Of a stretch of DNA of 64,000 nucleotides, positions 22,923-33,382 are shown piece by piece. Position numbers and translations under genes: made by a program. Below the pieces are notes generated by a model. That model searched no databases, was not told the origin of the DNA, and saw nothing but the letters and a program-made list of their open reading frames with translations. Each line of letters starts with the position of its first letter. Position 1 is the first letter of the stretch. Source of the stretch: Mycoplasmopsis gallinacea (lineage in GTDB: Bacteria > Bacillota_I > Bacilli_A > Mycoplasmatales > Metamycoplasmataceae); assembly GCF_012220205.1 (NCBI RefSeq), contig NZ_CP047225.1:806001-870000 (forward strand), written 5' to 3'.

Positions 22923-23706
22923 AATTGTTGAAATTTTAAAAAGAAGCTACATTTACATCATTTTAACTTTAGTGTATGTACCCTTAATTTTTGGTTTTGT
23001 CTTTTCATTTAACCAACAAACTAAAAAAGGTGAATTCAACACCACTTGAACAGTAGGAACTACTGATAACTGAGCTAATTTATTTAAAGATGGACGTGAT
23101 TTAGCGCTTGTAAATACTATCTTACTTGCATTGATTGTTAGTTTTTTAGTTATTTCACTTTCACTTATCACTGTTTATGCACTTTATAGACAAAAAAATA
23201 AATTAGTGCGTTCTTCAGTTATTTCTACTTCAAATATTCCGTTAATTAACCCAGATAACATTACAGCTATTGGTCTTGTGCTTGTATTTGGAATTTTCTT
23301 TGGAATTATCTCAACAGATAGCGAAGGATTTGGAAGATTAATTATTGGACATACAGTTATGGCTCTTCCATACGGAATTTCACTTATGCTACCTAGAAGT
23401 GAGAAATTTAATAATAACCTTTTTGAAGCAAGCCAGGATTTAGGGTATTCAAAAATTGCTTCATGATTTAAAACATATTTTATTTACATGATTCCTTCAA
23501 TTATCATGGTTGCTATTGTAAGTACATTCTTAAGTTTTGATGATTTCATTATCGCTAGAACTGTATCAAATACATCAACACTTGGAACTAAACTTTATGA
23601 AGGTTCATTCCAAGCTTGAGGACTTGTTTTTGGTTCAATTGTGTTATTTATGACAATTATTGGAAACATTATTTACACAGTGGCTAAAAGCAAAAGTCAA
23701 AAATAA
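22915..23706 (+). CDS. potC: Spermidine/putrescine ABC transporter permease PotC
   Basis: A 263-residue permease with six hydrophobic segments and EAA loop EASQDLGYSKIASWF. It forms the channel with PotB. RBS AAAGGAG overlaps the end of potB. Its stop overlaps the potD start by one base (TAATG). Confidence 0.92.
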
Positions 23707-25682
23707 TGTTTAATAAACTTAAAAAATATCGCAATGTTTTAATAGCAACCACAACAGTAGCCGCAGTTACTGCTGGTGTTTCTGTTACTTTACACCAAAA
23801 ACTGAAAAAACCTTTTTTACCTAGTTTTTACAACTTTAAAGCCTACATGTCAGAAGAAAATAAAGGGATTATTTCTAAAACTTTTGACTATAAGCAATTT
23901 TCAGAAATTAACGAATTTTACAATGCTATTTTAAATAATAAAGCAGCAGCTGGAATTGGGACTGACTTTTTAGCTACCCAATTAATTCGTAAACACTTAA
24001 TTGCTAAAATTGATTACTCAGTGCTTTTTGATATGCCAATTCTTAAAGATAATTATGAGCTTACCAAACAAATGGTGAAATTAACTTTAAGAAAAGACAT
24101 TTGAGACCATCTTGAACAATACGATAAGTACTTAGAAAAAGATGAATTTGGCAGAGATTTAAATGCTCATTTATGAGAGTATTTCTATCCTTATTTTTCG
24201 CAAGATGCAGTAGTTGCTTATAACATAAATAAAGTTACTCCAAGTGATAAAGAACATCTAAATGAAGAAGGTGAAATTAATTTTGAATCATATCATAGCC
24301 AATATGGTGATGATTTATATCACATGGCTAATTTGCTTAAAATAATTAGCGAAAATGGTTACAAAAACTGAATTATTACTGATGCAATAAGAGATAACCT
24401 TTTATATGGCTCATCATACTGACTTATTCCGGATGAAAAAAGACGTACATCAGAGCATTTTACTGGTGAAGTGGAAAATAATACCTACTCACAACTTATT
24501 GACTCATTTATTTCATTAATTAAAGATGGAACTGGTTTTGACGTTAAAGATAGTGAGCACATTACTTTTGAAGGAGATGGTCTTCAAATTGTAAATAATT
24601 TAATTAACCACCAAAGACCTGATATTAACGCAGCGATTATGTATAATGGTGATGCTATTGATTCATATTATGGTGAAGATAATTTCCCCGGCGAGGTTGG
24701 AGAAGGTGAAATTAGAGTGGTTAAACCTAAATTCAACATCCTTTTAATTGATGGACTGGTTCTTTCGGATAAAAATACTGAAAAGCAAAACTTTGAGTAC
24801 TTAAATGTATTTAAAAATTCATTCTATAATAATTTACCTTCATTTAAATCACTTTATGAGCAATTTAAAGAGCAAGGAATTAATATTTTTGATAGCTCAA
24901 CTCTCGAAAAAACATTCTATGAAAAGGCGTTATTAGATATTTGAAGCAACCTGAAAGTTTCAGAATTTGAGGAAATTTTCACCAAAGAAGAAAGTGAAGT
25001 TTTAGTAAACAAACTTAGCCAAATTCTTAGCTGAAGTAACTTAGATAACCAACAAATTACTGAGCATTTTAAAGAGAGCAATCAGCTACATAAAGCCTTT
25101 TTAGATGGTGAAAGTTCTGAAGATGCTGCTCTTGAAGATTGAGCCACTTTCTATCCACAAGTAATTCAAAAATACTTGCAAGATAATGGTATTGATGGAT
25201 TACTTGAACAAATTGTAAGTATTCAAACCAAAGAAAAATCACTTCAGTTATTTGATGATGCAATTAATGCTTCTAAAGATCAAGCATATAAACTTACTTT
25301 AAAATACTTATTAAAAGGATTTGAAGAAGATTTTAAAGATTTAGAAGAAACTTTAAACGAAAAAGAAGCTCTTTTAGCATATTTTGCTAGAAAAATTGCT
25401 TTAATTAACTTTGCAAATGAAGCAATTGAAGCTAAAATTGCTGAAAAATATCTTTCTTTAGATAATTTTAACTTCATTAACTATAACCCTACTCAAGAAA
25501 TTGATTATGATTTTGTGCTTAGAAATTACTTTGCAACACCAATTGATGGATATGATCCAAAAGTTATTTCAATTTATGAAATTGTTGAAAGTAAAAATAA
25601 CACCCACAAAGGTATCTTGCCAGTAGATGAAAAACTTCAAAGTTTAATTACAACTACATATTTCCAAAGAACTAAATCTTAA
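23706..25682 (+). CDS. potD: Spermidine/putrescine-binding protein PotD
   Basis: A 658-residue protein, last gene of the pot operon. The N-terminus (MFNKLKKYRNVLIATTTVAA...) is a signal anchor without a lipobox Cys, so it is likely held in the membrane by an uncleaved helix. The N-terminal third (FYNFKAYMSEENKGIISKTF, AGIGTDFLATQLI) and LLIDGLVL-type stretches fit a solute-binding protein, and position in the operon identifies it. It is longer than bacterial PotD (about 350 residues), as is usual in mycoplasmas; the extra part is helical and acidic. TGA Trp codons at 24102, 24429 and further on. Confidence 0.82.
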
Positions 25683-25834
25683 TGAACATAAGGCTTTAAT
25701 AACTTCAATATCTGAGTTTCTGTTTTAGCGCCCAAATTATTTTATTTATTATTTAAACTCAGTAATTGATGGTTTGGTTTTATTACAAACAAAAAGGCCT
25801 TAAAAATAGATAGATTCATAAAATAGATATATTG

Positions 25835-25864
25835 GTTCATCCTGAATTTCAGGATGAACTTTCA
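25835..25864 (+). terminator. Hairpin terminator downstream of potD
   Basis: Perfect 11-bp stem GTTCATCCTGA / TCAGGATGAAC with a 3-base loop, followed by TTTCATTTT. It lies 150 bases after the potD stop; the sequence between holds no gene I can support. Confidence 0.7.
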
Positions 25865-25920
25865 TTTTATCTAACACAAATTTTGCTTAAGCAATTATTA
25901 CCAAAAGCACTATTTTTCTT

Positions 25921-25926
25921 TATAAT
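25921..25926 (+). promoter_or_regulatory. -10 element of the APC permease gene (leaderless layout)
   Basis: TATAAT only 7 bases before the ATG at 25934 and no RBS between them, so transcription would begin at or beside the start codon. A leaderless mRNA is likely. Confidence 0.5.
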
Positions 25927-25933
25927 TTTTATT

Positions 25934-27436
25934 ATGAATCAGAAAAAAGCACATAAGATAGGTTTCTTTGCTTCGCTTGCAATTAGTGTTTCAAGTGTTA
26001 TCGGGATTGGAATCTTCTTTAAAAATATTAGTATTTTTAAAAATCAAGCAATTGAAAATTCAAACGATTTTAGTTTGTATAGTTTCTTAGTTGTTTGAAT
26101 TTTAGGTGCGCTAATCTCGCTTTTAACTGCTTATTGCTTTCTACAAGTTTCCAAATCAGGACATTCAAAAAGCGGATTATCTGGTTGAATCGCTAATTTA
26201 TCTACTCAAAAGCAAGGGTATATTGCAAAGCTTTATCAATCGTTTCTATACTATGGACTTTTAAGTACGATTTTACCTATTTTTTCTACTGAAATGATTT
26301 TTAATGCTATTGCTTCAATTAAAGGAATTAATGTAACTAGCATCCATTTCGGGTATGTTGTATTAACTAGCATATTTGTTGCTATTTTCTTAATTGCGCT
26401 TAATTTTTTTAAATTAAAAGCTTCAGTATGATTGCAGCAATTTTCATTTTTCTTCAAAATAATTCCTTTAATTATTGCTATTATCATCGCATTTATTGGT
26501 AGTTATAATTCGCCAAATGTAGATACAGGAACTTTAAATGATGGAGCAAATGGGGTCGCAAGCACCAAGCAGTTTAATTTTAGCGGACTTGCGCTTTCGC
26601 TTCCAATAGTACTTTTTGCTTTTGATGCTTTTTTAATGATTGGAAATCTTGCTGATGATATGAAAAAACCAAAGCAAATTCCAATTGTATCTATTTTAAC
26701 CATTATAATTTCGGGTGTTATTTACTTTTTCATTTCACTCGGAGTCGCTTTAACTGGTTATGCAAACGTAGTTGATATTTTTAAAAGCATTTTTAAGGAT
26801 CCTTTACAAAAAGAAACCAAGCAAGTAATTGAAATCATTATTTACTTTATGCTTGGATTTAGTGGCTTTTTTGTATGTAATTCAATTTATTTAGGGACAT
26901 TAAGAGGATTTCAAGCTCTTGTAGAAGAAAGAGGGGTTATTGGATATAAATTCTTTACTAAGCTTGACTTAACAAAACAAGGACTTGGTGGATTTATCTT
27001 ATATTTAATTGTTTTTGGTATTTATTTTGTGCTTCTAACTATTCCTTCAGTTATTTTAAATTCAGATTCATTAATTGACACTTTTTCAAATATCCCAATT
27101 AACATTTTCTTTTTAGTTTATGCTTACACAATCTTTTTGGCTCTAAAAAGAAATATTCAAACTAAAGAACCAGCTATTAGATTTTTCAAAACAATTTCAG
27201 CGCTTTGCATCATTACCATTGTTGTTATAATGGGATTTGACATAATTTATCGTGATATTTATCTTGCTTTTATTGTTGGTGGTAAAAGTAACAGTGGGCT
27301 TTTTTATAGTTCTAGTTCATGAAAATACATTTATGATGGAATTTCATATTGAGGATTTTTACTAATTACATCTTGTTTTGTGTTTCTCAATTATAAATTT
27401 AATTATCACAAGGTTCATTTAATTCCACAATCCTAA
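25934..27436 (+). CDS. APC-superfamily amino acid permease
   Basis: A 500-residue membrane protein with about 12 hydrophobic segments, read through TGA Trp codons. VSSVIGIGIFF (about 20-30) is the GxGIF motif of the first helix of APC amino acid transporters, and FAFDAFLMIGNLADDMKKPKQIP matches the sixth helix and following loop (E/D...KxPxxxIP). Likely an amino acid importer or antiporter; substrate unknown. It is unlike the APC protein at 18911-20272 in sequence. The ATG at 25934 was chosen over an upstream in-frame TTG because the -10 box and the terminator hairpin precede it and the family motif starts soon after. Confidence 0.85.
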
Positions 27437-27530
27437 AACACATTTTGAAAGAAACTATAACAATTTTTAACATTTAATACAGCTTTTTAAACATTTTTTT
27501 GACAGTTTAGCAAAAGTATCAAAAAGAGTG

Positions 27531-27559
27531 TTGAAAAAGTTGTATTATTTTAATATAAT
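27531..27559 (+). promoter_or_regulatory. Strong sigma-70-type promoter
   Basis: TTGAAA (27531-27536), exactly 17 bases, TATAAT (27554-27559). The start codon follows 19 bases later with AGGAGA as RBS. This is the most canonical promoter in the window. Confidence 0.85.
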
Positions 27560-27578
27560 AAAATTTATAGGAGAAAAA

Positions 27579-27872
27579 ATGGTGGTGAAATGAACCCTTC
27601 AAAGGGCTATAATTGAGGTTTCTCTTTTGGAAGAAAAACAAGATAATTTAAGAAAACAAATTAGTTCTTTTGTTATCCCTGTTCCTTTCGATTTAAAAGA
27701 TACTCCAAATCCAGTTGTGAGAAAAAAACAAAAGAAAGTGCTTGATCAATTTTTAGTTGTTTCACGCAATATTCTTGAAATAAAAAAAGCAATCAACAAA
27801 GCAAATCAAAACACGGAATCATTGATATGATTCAACAAAATAAAGTTTTGCGCGACAATTCTAATTTCTTAA
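27579..27872 (+). CDS. Small unknown protein A (possibly frameshifted with the next ORF)
   Basis: A 97-residue frame behind a perfect promoter and AGGAG RBS. Residues 17-83 are charged and helical (LLEEKQDNLRKQIS, KKQKKVLDQFL, NILEIKKAINKANQ). After Glu81 the frame reads LIWFNKIKFCATILIS and ends, a composition unlike the rest. The frame at 27827 continues with MIQQNKVLRDNSNFLRF, which extends the helical pattern better. Either these are two overlapping genes or one gene of about 157 residues with a frameshift near 27810-27830. I do not recognise the protein. Confidence 0.55.
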
Positions 27873-28051
27873 GATTTGTACTAAGATCAGAAAAGATAAA
27901 TGTAGAACATATGGGGATTATTTCTTATCAAACACTTATTCAGGAAGAAATTGAAAAAATTCTTCGTGATAATGATGAGAAAATCGCAAATAACACTAAA
28001 GAAATTGAATTGAAGAATTCAAAAGTTAATATCACAGTTAATATTAAATAG
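27827..28051 (+). CDS. Small unknown protein B, coiled-coil-like
   Basis: A 74-residue frame overlapping the previous one by 46 bases. Highly charged and helical (IQEEIEKILRDNDEKIANNTKEIELKN). No RBS is seen in front of its ATG. It is best explained either as a coupled second gene or as the true C-terminus of the upstream protein after a one-base shift. Function unknown. Confidence 0.45.
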   Translation: MIQQNKVLRDNSNFLRFVLRSEKINVEHMGIISYQTLIQEEIEKILRDNDEKIANNTKEIELKNSKVNITVNIK

Positions 28052-28066
28052 TTTATTTTAGTCGTT

Positions 28067-28162
28067 ATGGCTATTTTCTGAATGTTCCAATTTTTAATAT
28101 CACTTATTACAATTACAGTTTATTTATACGACACGACGACTGATTTTACAATTTACATTTAA
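28067..28162 (+). CDS. Possible 31-residue membrane peptide
   Basis: ATG at 28067 opens MAIFWMFQFLISLITITVYLYD and a short polar tail, one hydrophobic helix followed by Asp/Thr. It lies 15 bases after protein B. No RBS is evident. In size and shape it resembles small hydrophobic toxic or regulatory peptides, but it could be chance. The rest of 28163-28248 shows nothing identifiable. Confidence 0.25.
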
Positions 28163-28248
28163 CACTTTATAAACTGCATAATATTCGTTTTTAGTAGGGA
28201 AATAGCAAAAACTGCATTTGCGGAGTTATATTTAGGCTTTTGATAACT

Positions 28249-28280
28249 AAAACAACACCCTAATAAGGTGTTGTTTTTAT
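28249..28280. terminator. Bidirectional terminator between convergent genes
   Basis: Stem AAAACAACACC / GGTGTTGTTTT with a 7-base loop, T-rich on both strands. It lies between plus-strand small ORFs and the minus-strand kinase gene; the stop of the kinase sits on its edge. Confidence 0.85.
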
Positions 28281-28996
28281 TTGCATATTTGGTAATGCTG
28301 GCTTAATTTATCAATGAAATATTTATCGTTAATAGGAATTTGCTCTTTTGATAAAGCTCAAGTTACAATAAAGAAGTAAGCAATGAATTTTTGATTAATA
28401 TAAATTTGTTTTTCATGTGATTTTACGTTGTAAAAGTTTAAAAATACTTCTTCTTGCTCATCAGATAAATCAGTAGCTGCTATAAAAAGAGCTAAATCAA
28501 AAAGTCTATTTCCCATCGAAGCATACTCTCAATCTACAAAATAGAGTTTTTCATCCGTTTTTAGAATATTTGAAAAATATAAATCATTATGAATTGGATA
28601 ATTATTTTGATTATCACTAGCAAAAATTTGCTTTACAAGAGTAAAAGAATTAATAATTAATTCACTACTTCTACCTCATTTTTGAATAAGACTTAGGAAT
28701 GATTCAAGTCTTTTTATCATAAAGTTATCTTGAAATTTTACTGAAGAAGAGTGCAATTGTTTTAAATTAGTAGCTATTTTCTCTAAATTCTCATTTGTAG
28801 GAGCAAACTTTTGATTTTCAATAAATTCTCAATAGACAAATTTATCATCTTGTTTAATGAATTTTGGAACAAAATCAAATTGATTAAGTAATTTGTAATC
28901 AACGTTATGATTAAATCCATTTAGAATTTTTTCTTGGCAGAAAATTTCGCCATCTTTATAAGAAATATTGGTATATCCTTTTTTTATTAATTCCAT
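28277..28996 (-). CDS. Choline/ethanolamine kinase-like phosphotransferase (APH fold)
   Basis: A 239-residue protein recovered by reading through five TGA Trp codons. IHNDLYFSNIL is the Brenner motif (HxDxxxxN) of APH/choline kinases, and YFVDWEYASMGNRLFDLA is the following metal-binding DxE segment. DKFVYWEFIENQKF is the hinge-like loop. Members phosphorylate choline, ethanolamine, thiamine or aminoglycosides. In mycoplasmas a LicA-type choline kinase role in lipid or surface phosphocholine is most likely, but no licC/licD gene is seen here. Last gene of the comEA-holA operon, 9 bases after the preceding stop. Confidence 0.8.
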
Positions 28997-29005
28997 TTTT
29001 AATCC

Positions 29006-30283
29006 TTAAAATTTACTAATGCTTGTTTCTAAATATTCAAGTGCAGGTTTTACTATTTTAAAATGTTTTAAGTATTTAAACTGTAAGAAAAACTTGATAA
29101 ATACTTGTGTAGTTGATAGGTTTTGAACCATTAAAAAAGTATCTTCATCTGATTTAAATTCAAAAATATTAATATTTTTTTGAAAGTTAAAAACTTGCTT
29201 GACACTAATGTAGGTTCTTTTATCAAATCCTAAAAGTTCATTTCTTAAAATAATTAATTTTTTCATATATTTATTTATATGACTTTCAAATTTAATGTTT
29301 TTTATAAGATATTTAATTGGCAACTTTCTATATTTAAATAAAAATGTATAGCCAACATTTTTATTTGTCATAACGATAAATTTAAGCAATTGCTGTAATT
29401 CTTCCAATTGAAGAGTGTGCGAAATTTCTTTTCGATTTAAAAATTTCAAACTATCTAAAATAAAGAAATCCACTCCATTATATAAATTAATATTTCGAAT
29501 GAATTTGTCTGTTTCTGAATTTAAATGTACTATTTTATAATTAAAAACATCTAATTTCATCCTACAAATTTGCGTTCAAGTTTCATTATCTTCAACTAAT
29601 CCAAAGTCAATTCTTTGAGTAATTTTAATTTTCGAAATAATGTCAATTAACTTTTTAGCAAGGTCGCTTTTCTCTTTATTTTTAACTATTTTGTATGAAG
29701 ATTGAATTAAGTTGGTAATTACAAATTCGTTTATTTCAAAGGTTTTTTTGTACTTATTAATAACATTAATAAATTGATTAGTTAAATTCTTTTCATCATT
29801 GTCATTTTCCAAGTTAATTGTCTTAGTTAAATAATTATTATTTGAAATGCTAAAGGTGTTGGTGTTAAAAAACACCTTTCCTTTTTGCTCTGGGGTATCT
29901 TCATCTTTAATTTCAATATTGAAGTTGTAAAATACTTTACTAAGTGAAACCACATTGCTATAATCAATTGTTAAAGCAACTTCTACACCTATTTTCTTGA
30001 GCAATTGGCATAATTTTTTAATATTACTAATCTTAATTTCGACAAAATATTTATCAGAATTATCCCCAAAAAAAACTTCATTTAAAAGTGAAAATAAATC
30101 AGGAACAACCACTTTTACTTTTATGTAATCAATAGTTTTGATATATTCATATAACGAAGAAAGATATTGGTTAAATTCTTCTAAAGAAGTGTTAATAACA
30201 GTGTCAGAATCCATTGAAATTAGGTAAATTGCATCTTTAGAATTTCTTAAAATCTTTGCAGAAAACTTATTAAAAAGACTCAT
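29006..30283 (-). CDS. Unknown 425-residue protein between holA and the kinase
   Basis: One frame of 425 residues; an in-frame TGA Trp codon (29576-29578) makes it look like two ORFs under the standard code (join reads DNETWTQICRMKLD). It has no signal peptide or clear membrane helix. It alternates beta-like hydrophobic strings (DYIKVKVVVPDLFSLL, VEVALTIDY) and Lys/Asn-rich helices, suggesting an alpha/beta N-terminal half. I recognise no motif. Starts 12 bases after holA and ends 9 bases before the kinase, so it is cotranscribed with competence and replication genes. A role in DNA handling is only a guess from position. Confidence 0.7.
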
Positions 30284-30295
30284 TTTTGCTCCTAG

Positions 30296-31234
30296 TTAAT
30301 ATCTTGCAAAGTTTTTGATAAGAAAACTTTCAAAGATTTCGTTATTTTGATCAGTAAATGTTTTTAAATGCTTATCTAAGATGTCTAAATCCTTAAGTAT
30401 TTTTTTAATTTCAATAATTGAGTATTTATTTAAAAATGCGAAAGCTTTTTTAACTCTATATTCATGAACGTTAAGTTCTTTACTAATTTGAACAGCATTT
30501 AAATTTAGCTTCTTTAAATTATAAACTTGGTGCGCCAAAATGAAAATAGAAGATATTTGTGCAATAACTAAAGGTAAAACATCTCCTTCTTTCATTTTTT
30601 CTCGATATTTACCATAAATGAACTTAAAGTTTTTAGTTTCAATTGCATTTGAGATACCAAAAGGATCGTTTAAAATGTAATCTGAAACACTTTTATCAAT
30701 GAAATTACGCGAAATAGTTCCTTTAAATGAAATTAACTTGTCACATTCTTGCATGATAATGTTTAAATCATCAGGCATTTTACTTAAAAAATAAGCTACA
30801 TCTTCTCTGTTAATTTTTACCTTATTTTCGTTTAAATATGTATAAACTTGTGAAGTTAAATCTTTTTGCGCGATCTTTTCACACTTTATTTGCTTTGCAT
30901 TTGAAAGCAGAAAATCACTAAAAAGGTTTTTAGTAATTTTATCTGATCCATGAACAAAAACAACTTGATTAACATCTTCATTAGATAAAGCACTAATTAA
31001 ATTTTGAAATTTTTGTTCTTCTTTTTTAGTGATTTTTTCACTTAAAGCACTAAAATTTTCAACAATTATTAATCTAGCAGGTGAAAAGAGAGATTTAAAC
31101 GAAATAGTTTCAGTAAGTTCTGAAATATCTACATTTTCTTCAAATTTAATAATGTCATTTTCATTAAATTTTTCTTTTATTTCATTGACATTTTGCTTTA
31201 TTAAAAAACTTTCAGTTCCATATATTAAAAACAT
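30296..31234 (-). CDS. holA: DNA polymerase III delta subunit
   Basis: A 312-residue protein. MFLIYGTESFLIKQNVNEIK is the typical HolA start (YGxExFLI). SLFSPARLIIVENF, VFVHGSDKITK and the C-terminal helical collar with LKDLDILDKHLKTF fit the clamp-loader delta subunit, which opens the beta clamp. It starts 3 bases after the comEC stop, an arrangement seen in many Firmicutes and mycoplasmas (comEA/comEC-holA). Length agrees with the family (about 310-345). Confidence 0.88.
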   Translation of the reverse strand: MFLIYGTESFLIKQNVNEIKEKFNENDIIKFEENVDISELTETISFKSLFSPARLIIVENFSALSEKITKKEEQKFQNLISALSNEDVNQVVFVHGSDKITKNLFSDFLLSNAKQIKCEKIAQKDLTSQVYTYLNENKVKINREDVAYFLSKMPDDLNIIMQECDKLISFKGTISRNFIDKSVSDYILNDPFGISNAIETKNFKFIYGKYREKMKEGDVLPLVIAQISSIFILAHQVYNLKKLNLNAVQISKELNVHEYRVKKAFAFLNKYSIIEIKKILKDLDILDKHLKTFTDQNNEIFESFLIKNFARY

Positions 31235-31237
31235 ATT

Positions 31238-32572
31238 TTAATTATATAAAATTGTTTTAACTTTTTTAGTTTTAAAAAGAAAGCATTGATAAGTAAAAGT
31301 TAAAAGAGCAAGCAGAATTTGGTTAATTAAATTTATTTCTATTTTTCATACAATTGTGAAAAACAGCAGATTATTCAGAATAAGCTTTAAAGCATTTGCA
31401 ATGAAAAACGTCAGCGGTCATACTGGTCAAAAAATAAATAGAGAAATGATGAAAAACTCATAAAATAGGTTAAAAAAGAGTGAATATAAAAAGGAAAACA
31501 CATTAAATTGTGAGCTAAAAAATACAACTAGTAAAATTGATAGGATTCATATTTTAAAATAATCAAAAATAATAGATTTTTTTAGTTGTGGTTTTTGCAT
31601 TCCGTAAAGCGAAAAGCAAAGAAGATATGATAATCAAAATCCATTATTCAAAACTTGAGTTGGGTTGATAAAAGAAGTAATTAAGAAAGTAAAAAAGAGA
31701 ATTTTAAATTTATTTATTTGCTCTTTTTCCAGGGCTATTAGTTTATAAATTCAATAAATCAAAAGAAATATAAATGCTCTATTTGCAGATGGTGATTTAT
31801 TGATAATGAGATAATAAAGAAGCATTAAGGTTATAGAAATAATACTTTTGGGATCAATTTTTCTAAAGATTTTACTTAAATAGTTAAAAATAATATTAAA
31901 GTGAAGTCCGCTAATTACAACTAGATGAATAATCCCTAATTTATTTACATCAAAGATAAAATTATTTTTCTTTTGAGATATAAATCCAAAGACAATTGGA
32001 AAAACTATTTCTTCATATACATCACTTTTAGATATGTAAAAATTGTAAATTTTGAATTTTCAGTTCCACAAGTTATTTTCTTGGATTTGATCAAATTTTA
32101 TTTGATAATAAATTCCTTTAGCTCATAAATTCGTATCTTTTGTTTTAAAAATTGTTCCATTAACTTCATAATGACTAAGTAATTTAAGACCATTTTTTTC
32201 AATAAAAAACTTTCTTCCGTATCAGTTTTGTAAAACACTTCCTTTTGAATAAAAAGAAATGCATTCTAAGTTAGCATTTACCTTATTTTCAGAGTCAAAA
32301 AACATTAGTCAGATTCAAAATACTAATATAAAAATAGCTCAAATAACAATTATTATTCAAGTTTTACTTAGCTTGTCTTTATTTAAAACAAAGGTTAATA
32401 TAACTGAAAAAATGCCACTAAAAATAAATAAAAGATTAAAGGTAAACATAAATAAACAAAAACTACAAAGTGCATAAAAAAGCAATAAATACACTATCCC
32501 AGGATTAAGAAACTTTTTAATTTTTCAATTGTTCTTAAACCAATTCCTGGTATTTGCAAGATTTCATTTCAT
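31238..32572 (-). CDS. comEC: ComEC-like DNA-uptake channel protein (reduced)
   Basis: A 444-residue membrane protein read through many TGA Trp codons, so it is nearly invisible under the standard code. After an N-terminal pair of helices and an extracellular beta-rich domain comes HLVVISGLHFNIIF, the hallmark HLxAISGxH motif of the ComEC competence core, then SANRAFIFLLIYW and multiple helices. ComEC carries single-stranded DNA across the membrane during transformation. Usual ComEC proteins are about 700-800 residues with a C-terminal metallo-beta-lactamase domain; that domain is absent. The ATG at 32572 lies inside comEA (overlap 79 bases) and gives a good basic first segment MKWNLANTRNWFKNNWKIKKF. 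Confidence 0.8.
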
Positions 32573-32991
32573 GATGATACAATCTCGTGTTTTAATCTGT
32601 AATTAAAAATCATAGTAGCGTATTTTTTAGATATATCTGCAATTTGTAAGTCTGCAATGCTTTTAATATCACTTCATCTAAGTTTGTAATTGCGAAATGG
32701 AACATATATCTCTGTATTTTGTGGTGCAAACTTTTTAAGATCAAAATTATCAATATTAGAATTTTCAGTTATTCCTGTTTTAAAAAATAATTCTTGATAA
32801 CTTTGTGGCTTGTTAAAGTAAAAAACTCCTTTATTTAAAACTGCTCCAGAGATAATGTATCGATAGTGACTAGTTTCTTTTTGCTTGAAATTCAAAGTAT
32901 TAATTCATTTTGGTATGAAACAAATGATTAAAAAAGCAATTATTAAAATTGCAATAAAAATTAAAATTTTATAATTTAACTTTTTCTTCAT
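32494..32991 (-). CDS. comEA: ComEA-like DNA-binding protein
   Basis: A 165-residue protein: one N-terminal membrane anchor (MKKKLNYKILIFIAILIIA), then a SLBB-like stretch (ISGAVLNKGVFYF, Q.YQELFFKTGI), then a helix-hairpin-helix near the end (WNEILQIPGIGLRTIEKLKSFL) that binds DNA backbone. This order matches ComEA, the DNA receptor next to ComEC. It overlaps comEC and comes first in the operon comEA-comEC-holA-unknown-kinase. Family length is about 200; this one is slightly short. Confidence 0.82.
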
Positions 32992-33006
32992 CTACAATTA
33001 ATATAA

Positions 33007-33053
33007 AAAAATAGTGCAAAAGCACTAAAAATGAACTTTCACACTATTTTTTA
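33007..33053 (-). terminator. Inverted repeat between Smr gene and comEA
   Basis: AAAATAGTG (from about 33008) and CACTATTTT (to about 33050) are complementary, enclosing a smaller AGTGC-aaaa-GCACT hairpin. It includes the Smr stop codon and is A/T-rich on both sides. It may end or attenuate transcription before comEA. Confidence 0.45.
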
Positions 33054-33382
33054 AAACGATCTAGAGAATCATTAAAAATATCATCAATTTCTTCTTCATC
33101 TGCTAAGTATTCATCAAACAAATATTCATTGTAGCTATAATGTTGCTTATTTTGGTTTTGATCTCAAAAAGCAATTTCATATAAACCACCATTATTGTGT
33201 ACTGAATAATAAATACCTTCGCTATCAAGTAAATTTTCTAAGCTAGTTTTTAATGCTCCAGTACCTTTACCAGTTATAAAATGAATTTTTTGAACTTTTT
33301 CAAGCTTAAATTCATAAATAACATTAGAAACTACTTTAATTAAATCTTCAACTTCTAAGCCGTGTAGATCAATAATTTTCAT
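33044..33382 (-). CDS. Smr-domain protein
   Basis: A 112-residue protein, read through one TGA Trp. Residues 1-73 are a stand-alone Smr (MutS2 C-terminal) domain: start motif IDLHGLEVEDL and FITGKGTGALKTSL correspond to the conserved LDLHG and HGxGxG motifs. Here the second motif reads TGKGTG. Such domains cut nucleic acids, in MutS2 acting on stalled ribosomes or recombination intermediates. The tail (WDQNQNKQHYSYNEYLFDEYLADEEEIDDI) is acidic and unique. Its start overlaps the stop of the nicotinamidase gene (TAATG). Confidence 0.82.

Noticed and set aside
25832-25933. N-terminal extension of the APC permease
   Set aside because: It would translate the terminator hairpin and the -10 region from a TTG; the ATG at 25934 fits family and promoter better.
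29006-29560. Separate 184-residue gene next to a 235-residue gene (29576-30283)
   Set aside because: Both are in the same frame, joined by a TGA Trp codon with no stop between them; treated as one 425-residue protein.
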